Translations under genes and position numbers: made by a program | Notes under the pieces: generated by a model | The model's input: the letters and a program-made list of their open reading frames with translations, nothing else | The model's database searches: none | Told to the model about the DNA's origin: nothing | In this document: in pieces, positions 62,261 to 64,000 of the stretch | How the letters are laid out: every line of letters starts with the position of its first letter | How positions within the stretch are numbered: the first letter of the stretch is position 1 | Assembly: GCF_902686445.1 (NCBI RefSeq) | Contig: NC_062227.1 | Coordinates: forward strand, 23,862,777 to 23,926,776 | Reading direction: 5' to 3' | Source of the DNA: Sciurus carolinensis | Lineage: Eukaryota > Chordata > Mammalia > Rodentia > Sciuridae | DNA length: 64,000 nucleotides

Positions 62261-64000
62261 AATCCAAAATCGCCATGAAGGCAGCTATCTCGGTGGCCTT
62301 TTTCAATACTTTTTTCTACAGAATGCTAACATAAAGTTTAATATTAGTATTAATAGATGGTTAAATGAGTAATGTTAAGCTCCAAATACTTCAGTACAAT
62401 ATGTAGATATTATATATGATATAATGTTTATAATATACATGTGGCACAAGACAATTGTAAAGTATTCACAATTGTTCGTCTGATGGGTAGACTCAAGAAA
62501 TACAGAAAGAAAGAAAAAAAAAAACTAGTTGTGGAGACTACAGACTCCACCTGTACAATTTAAGCTAAAGCACTTGATAAAAATTCCATCTCTGTACTAT
62601 GAAGCTTGTTTCTTTCTCTTCCTGGAGGTCAAGAGCAGCAACTGAGAGCTAATCTAAGCCTATTTTAAATAATCTACACCAGTTTCAACATTCATTATGC
62701 TCTCATTGTAAAAGATGGTCAGGTGAAAAGCGCAGGGCATGGAACATTAGGGTGAAGGCTTTAATTCAGTGGGAGGAAGGGACACCGTAAGTCAATAACA
62801 TAAAAGCCTTTTTAACAAAGGATGTTATTCTCCTAAAGTACTAATCTATGGCAAATTACACAGAAAGAGTGTGATTATAGTTTTCAGTGGTTTAGAAAAG
62901 GATAATTTAATACGAAGTTAAAAGCTGATTCATTTTTGCAATGGGTTTACTAGCTGTCAATTATACTCTTTATGAATCATCCACTGAGTTGATGTATAGT
63001 TAAACACAGACTAGAAAACATTATTGGGTTACAATTAAGGCTCTCACTATGTATTGTAAAAGCTGGATATACTACCAAAATACATATTCTCCAACCTGTT
63101 TAGTTTATATTTCCATAAGTCAAGACACTCACTTTGTTTAAAATCTTAGTGCATGCTTTCTAAAAGCCAATTTAAGAGCTGAATGATGCAGCTGGTTATA
63201 AATAATCAAGAACACTGCAATATTCTGCAATATTCTCATGCTAAAGCAATTCTTGTATGCTATAAAGAGACTATTAAGGGTACCATCTTTTGAGACCATT
63301 GTGTTTGAACACAGAAATCAAATATTGAGGTAGCAAGGATTCTGAAGATCACCTGATAAATTCAACCCTCTTACATAATAGAGAAAAAAAATGAACCCCA
63401 AAAGCCTCACAGTTACTGGTAGAGCTAGAACTAGTTTGGGGTTTCTCAACCAAGTATTAATGCCATGTCACCTGTTCCCCTCCCTAAACCAGTGAACATA
63501 GTGTACATGGGACACATCTTCTAAACAATTACAGTGTATTTTAGGTAGCTGGCACTGTAGGTTAATTTACCTGAGATAAAGTCCCCTTAAGAGACCGTGG
63601 GTGAGGAATAAAGCACTTTTCTCTCCATGGTATAATATGAAGTGACAATGGTAGAGCTTCAAGTAATTAACAATGCTTTAAATTTTTCTATAAAGAGATT
63701 CCTAAAAGTTTTCTCATTTTAAGATAGGTTTTTAAAACTGATTCCACAAGTATATCCGTAAGGAAGGCTGGCATCAAGAGTCACTAAAGTCACCACTTAA
63801 AAGTCACTTTCTACATTTCACTTCCACGCCCCACCCTCAGCCCCCAATCTTGAAACACTTTGAAACGCTGGCCTCAGGAAAAGAAAAGGCAGGCTAACAC
63901 TTCCTGTCAGACATATATTTTTTTTCTGTTGTAAAGCGTAACTCGTTTCTAATTCCCTCAAAAATCTAAATACGGCAGTGTCTTGGTCAGCTTTTTCTCC
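62261..64000. other. unassigned AT-rich intron, repeat-poor
   Basis: No SINE or recognisable repeat to the end of the window, apart from a faint MIR-like passage near 63350-63430. No CpG-rich promoter or first exon is visible. AT-rich, with several TTTAAA/ATTA cores around 62830-63250. Confidence 0.5.

Noticed and set aside
62261..64000. PTPRM exon 1 or promoter at the right edge
   Set aside because: AT-rich, no CpG cluster and no signal-peptide coding sequence on the minus strand.

Overview
The window is mammalian nuclear DNA, almost all intron, and most probably from a squirrel-family rodent (Sciuridae, such as a ground squirrel or marmot). The lineage call rests on interspersed repeats: many tRNA-derived ID SINEs, and composite B1-ID SINEs of the squirrel MEN type. 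Both lie beside an L1 lineage and beside repeats common to all placental mammals (MIR, L2, MER5-like hAT, Tigger, MaLR LTRs). I see no operons, rRNA, CRISPR array, phage or other prokaryotic feature, and no CpG island.

The only protein-coding sequence I can support is one 123-nt exon on the minus strand at 11277-11399. It encodes the start of the N-terminal MAM domain of a type IIB receptor tyrosine phosphatase and matches PTPRM (RPTP-mu) exon 2. The exon has an AG acceptor, a GT donor, and matching phase 1 at both ends. The rest of the window is therefore PTPRM intron 2 (1-11276, partial) and intron 1 (11400-64000, partial). Exon 1 lies beyond the right edge and exon 3 beyond the left edge.

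Layout: 1-11 kb holds old L2, L1, MIR, Tigger and hAT remains, a tailed ID, and an L1 insertion rearranged by 5-prime inversion at 7.6-8.65 kb that carries a GC/GT/GA microsatellite. From 11 to 34 kb there are exon 2, a second Tigger element, several ID and MEN insertions, a 35-bp tandem duplication, an old L1 with nested SINEs (28.3-29.5 kb) and a 51-bp direct repeat (30.7 and 31.4 kb). From 34.1 to 38.4 kb lies a 4.3-kb L1 copy with a decayed ORF2. From 38 to 50 kb there are two solo MaLR LTRs, MIR and L2 relics and young ID insertions. From 50 to 64 kb there is a tandem ID pair sharing one target sequence, further L1 relics (one with a nested MEN) and quiet AT-rich intron.

Repeat names come from recognising consensus features by eye. 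Family-level calls are firmer than subfamily names, and boundaries without a target-site duplication are accurate to perhaps 10-30 bp. I found no previously undescribed biological system; the notable items are the exon, insertion histories, internal duplications and a possible strand bias of two ID types.
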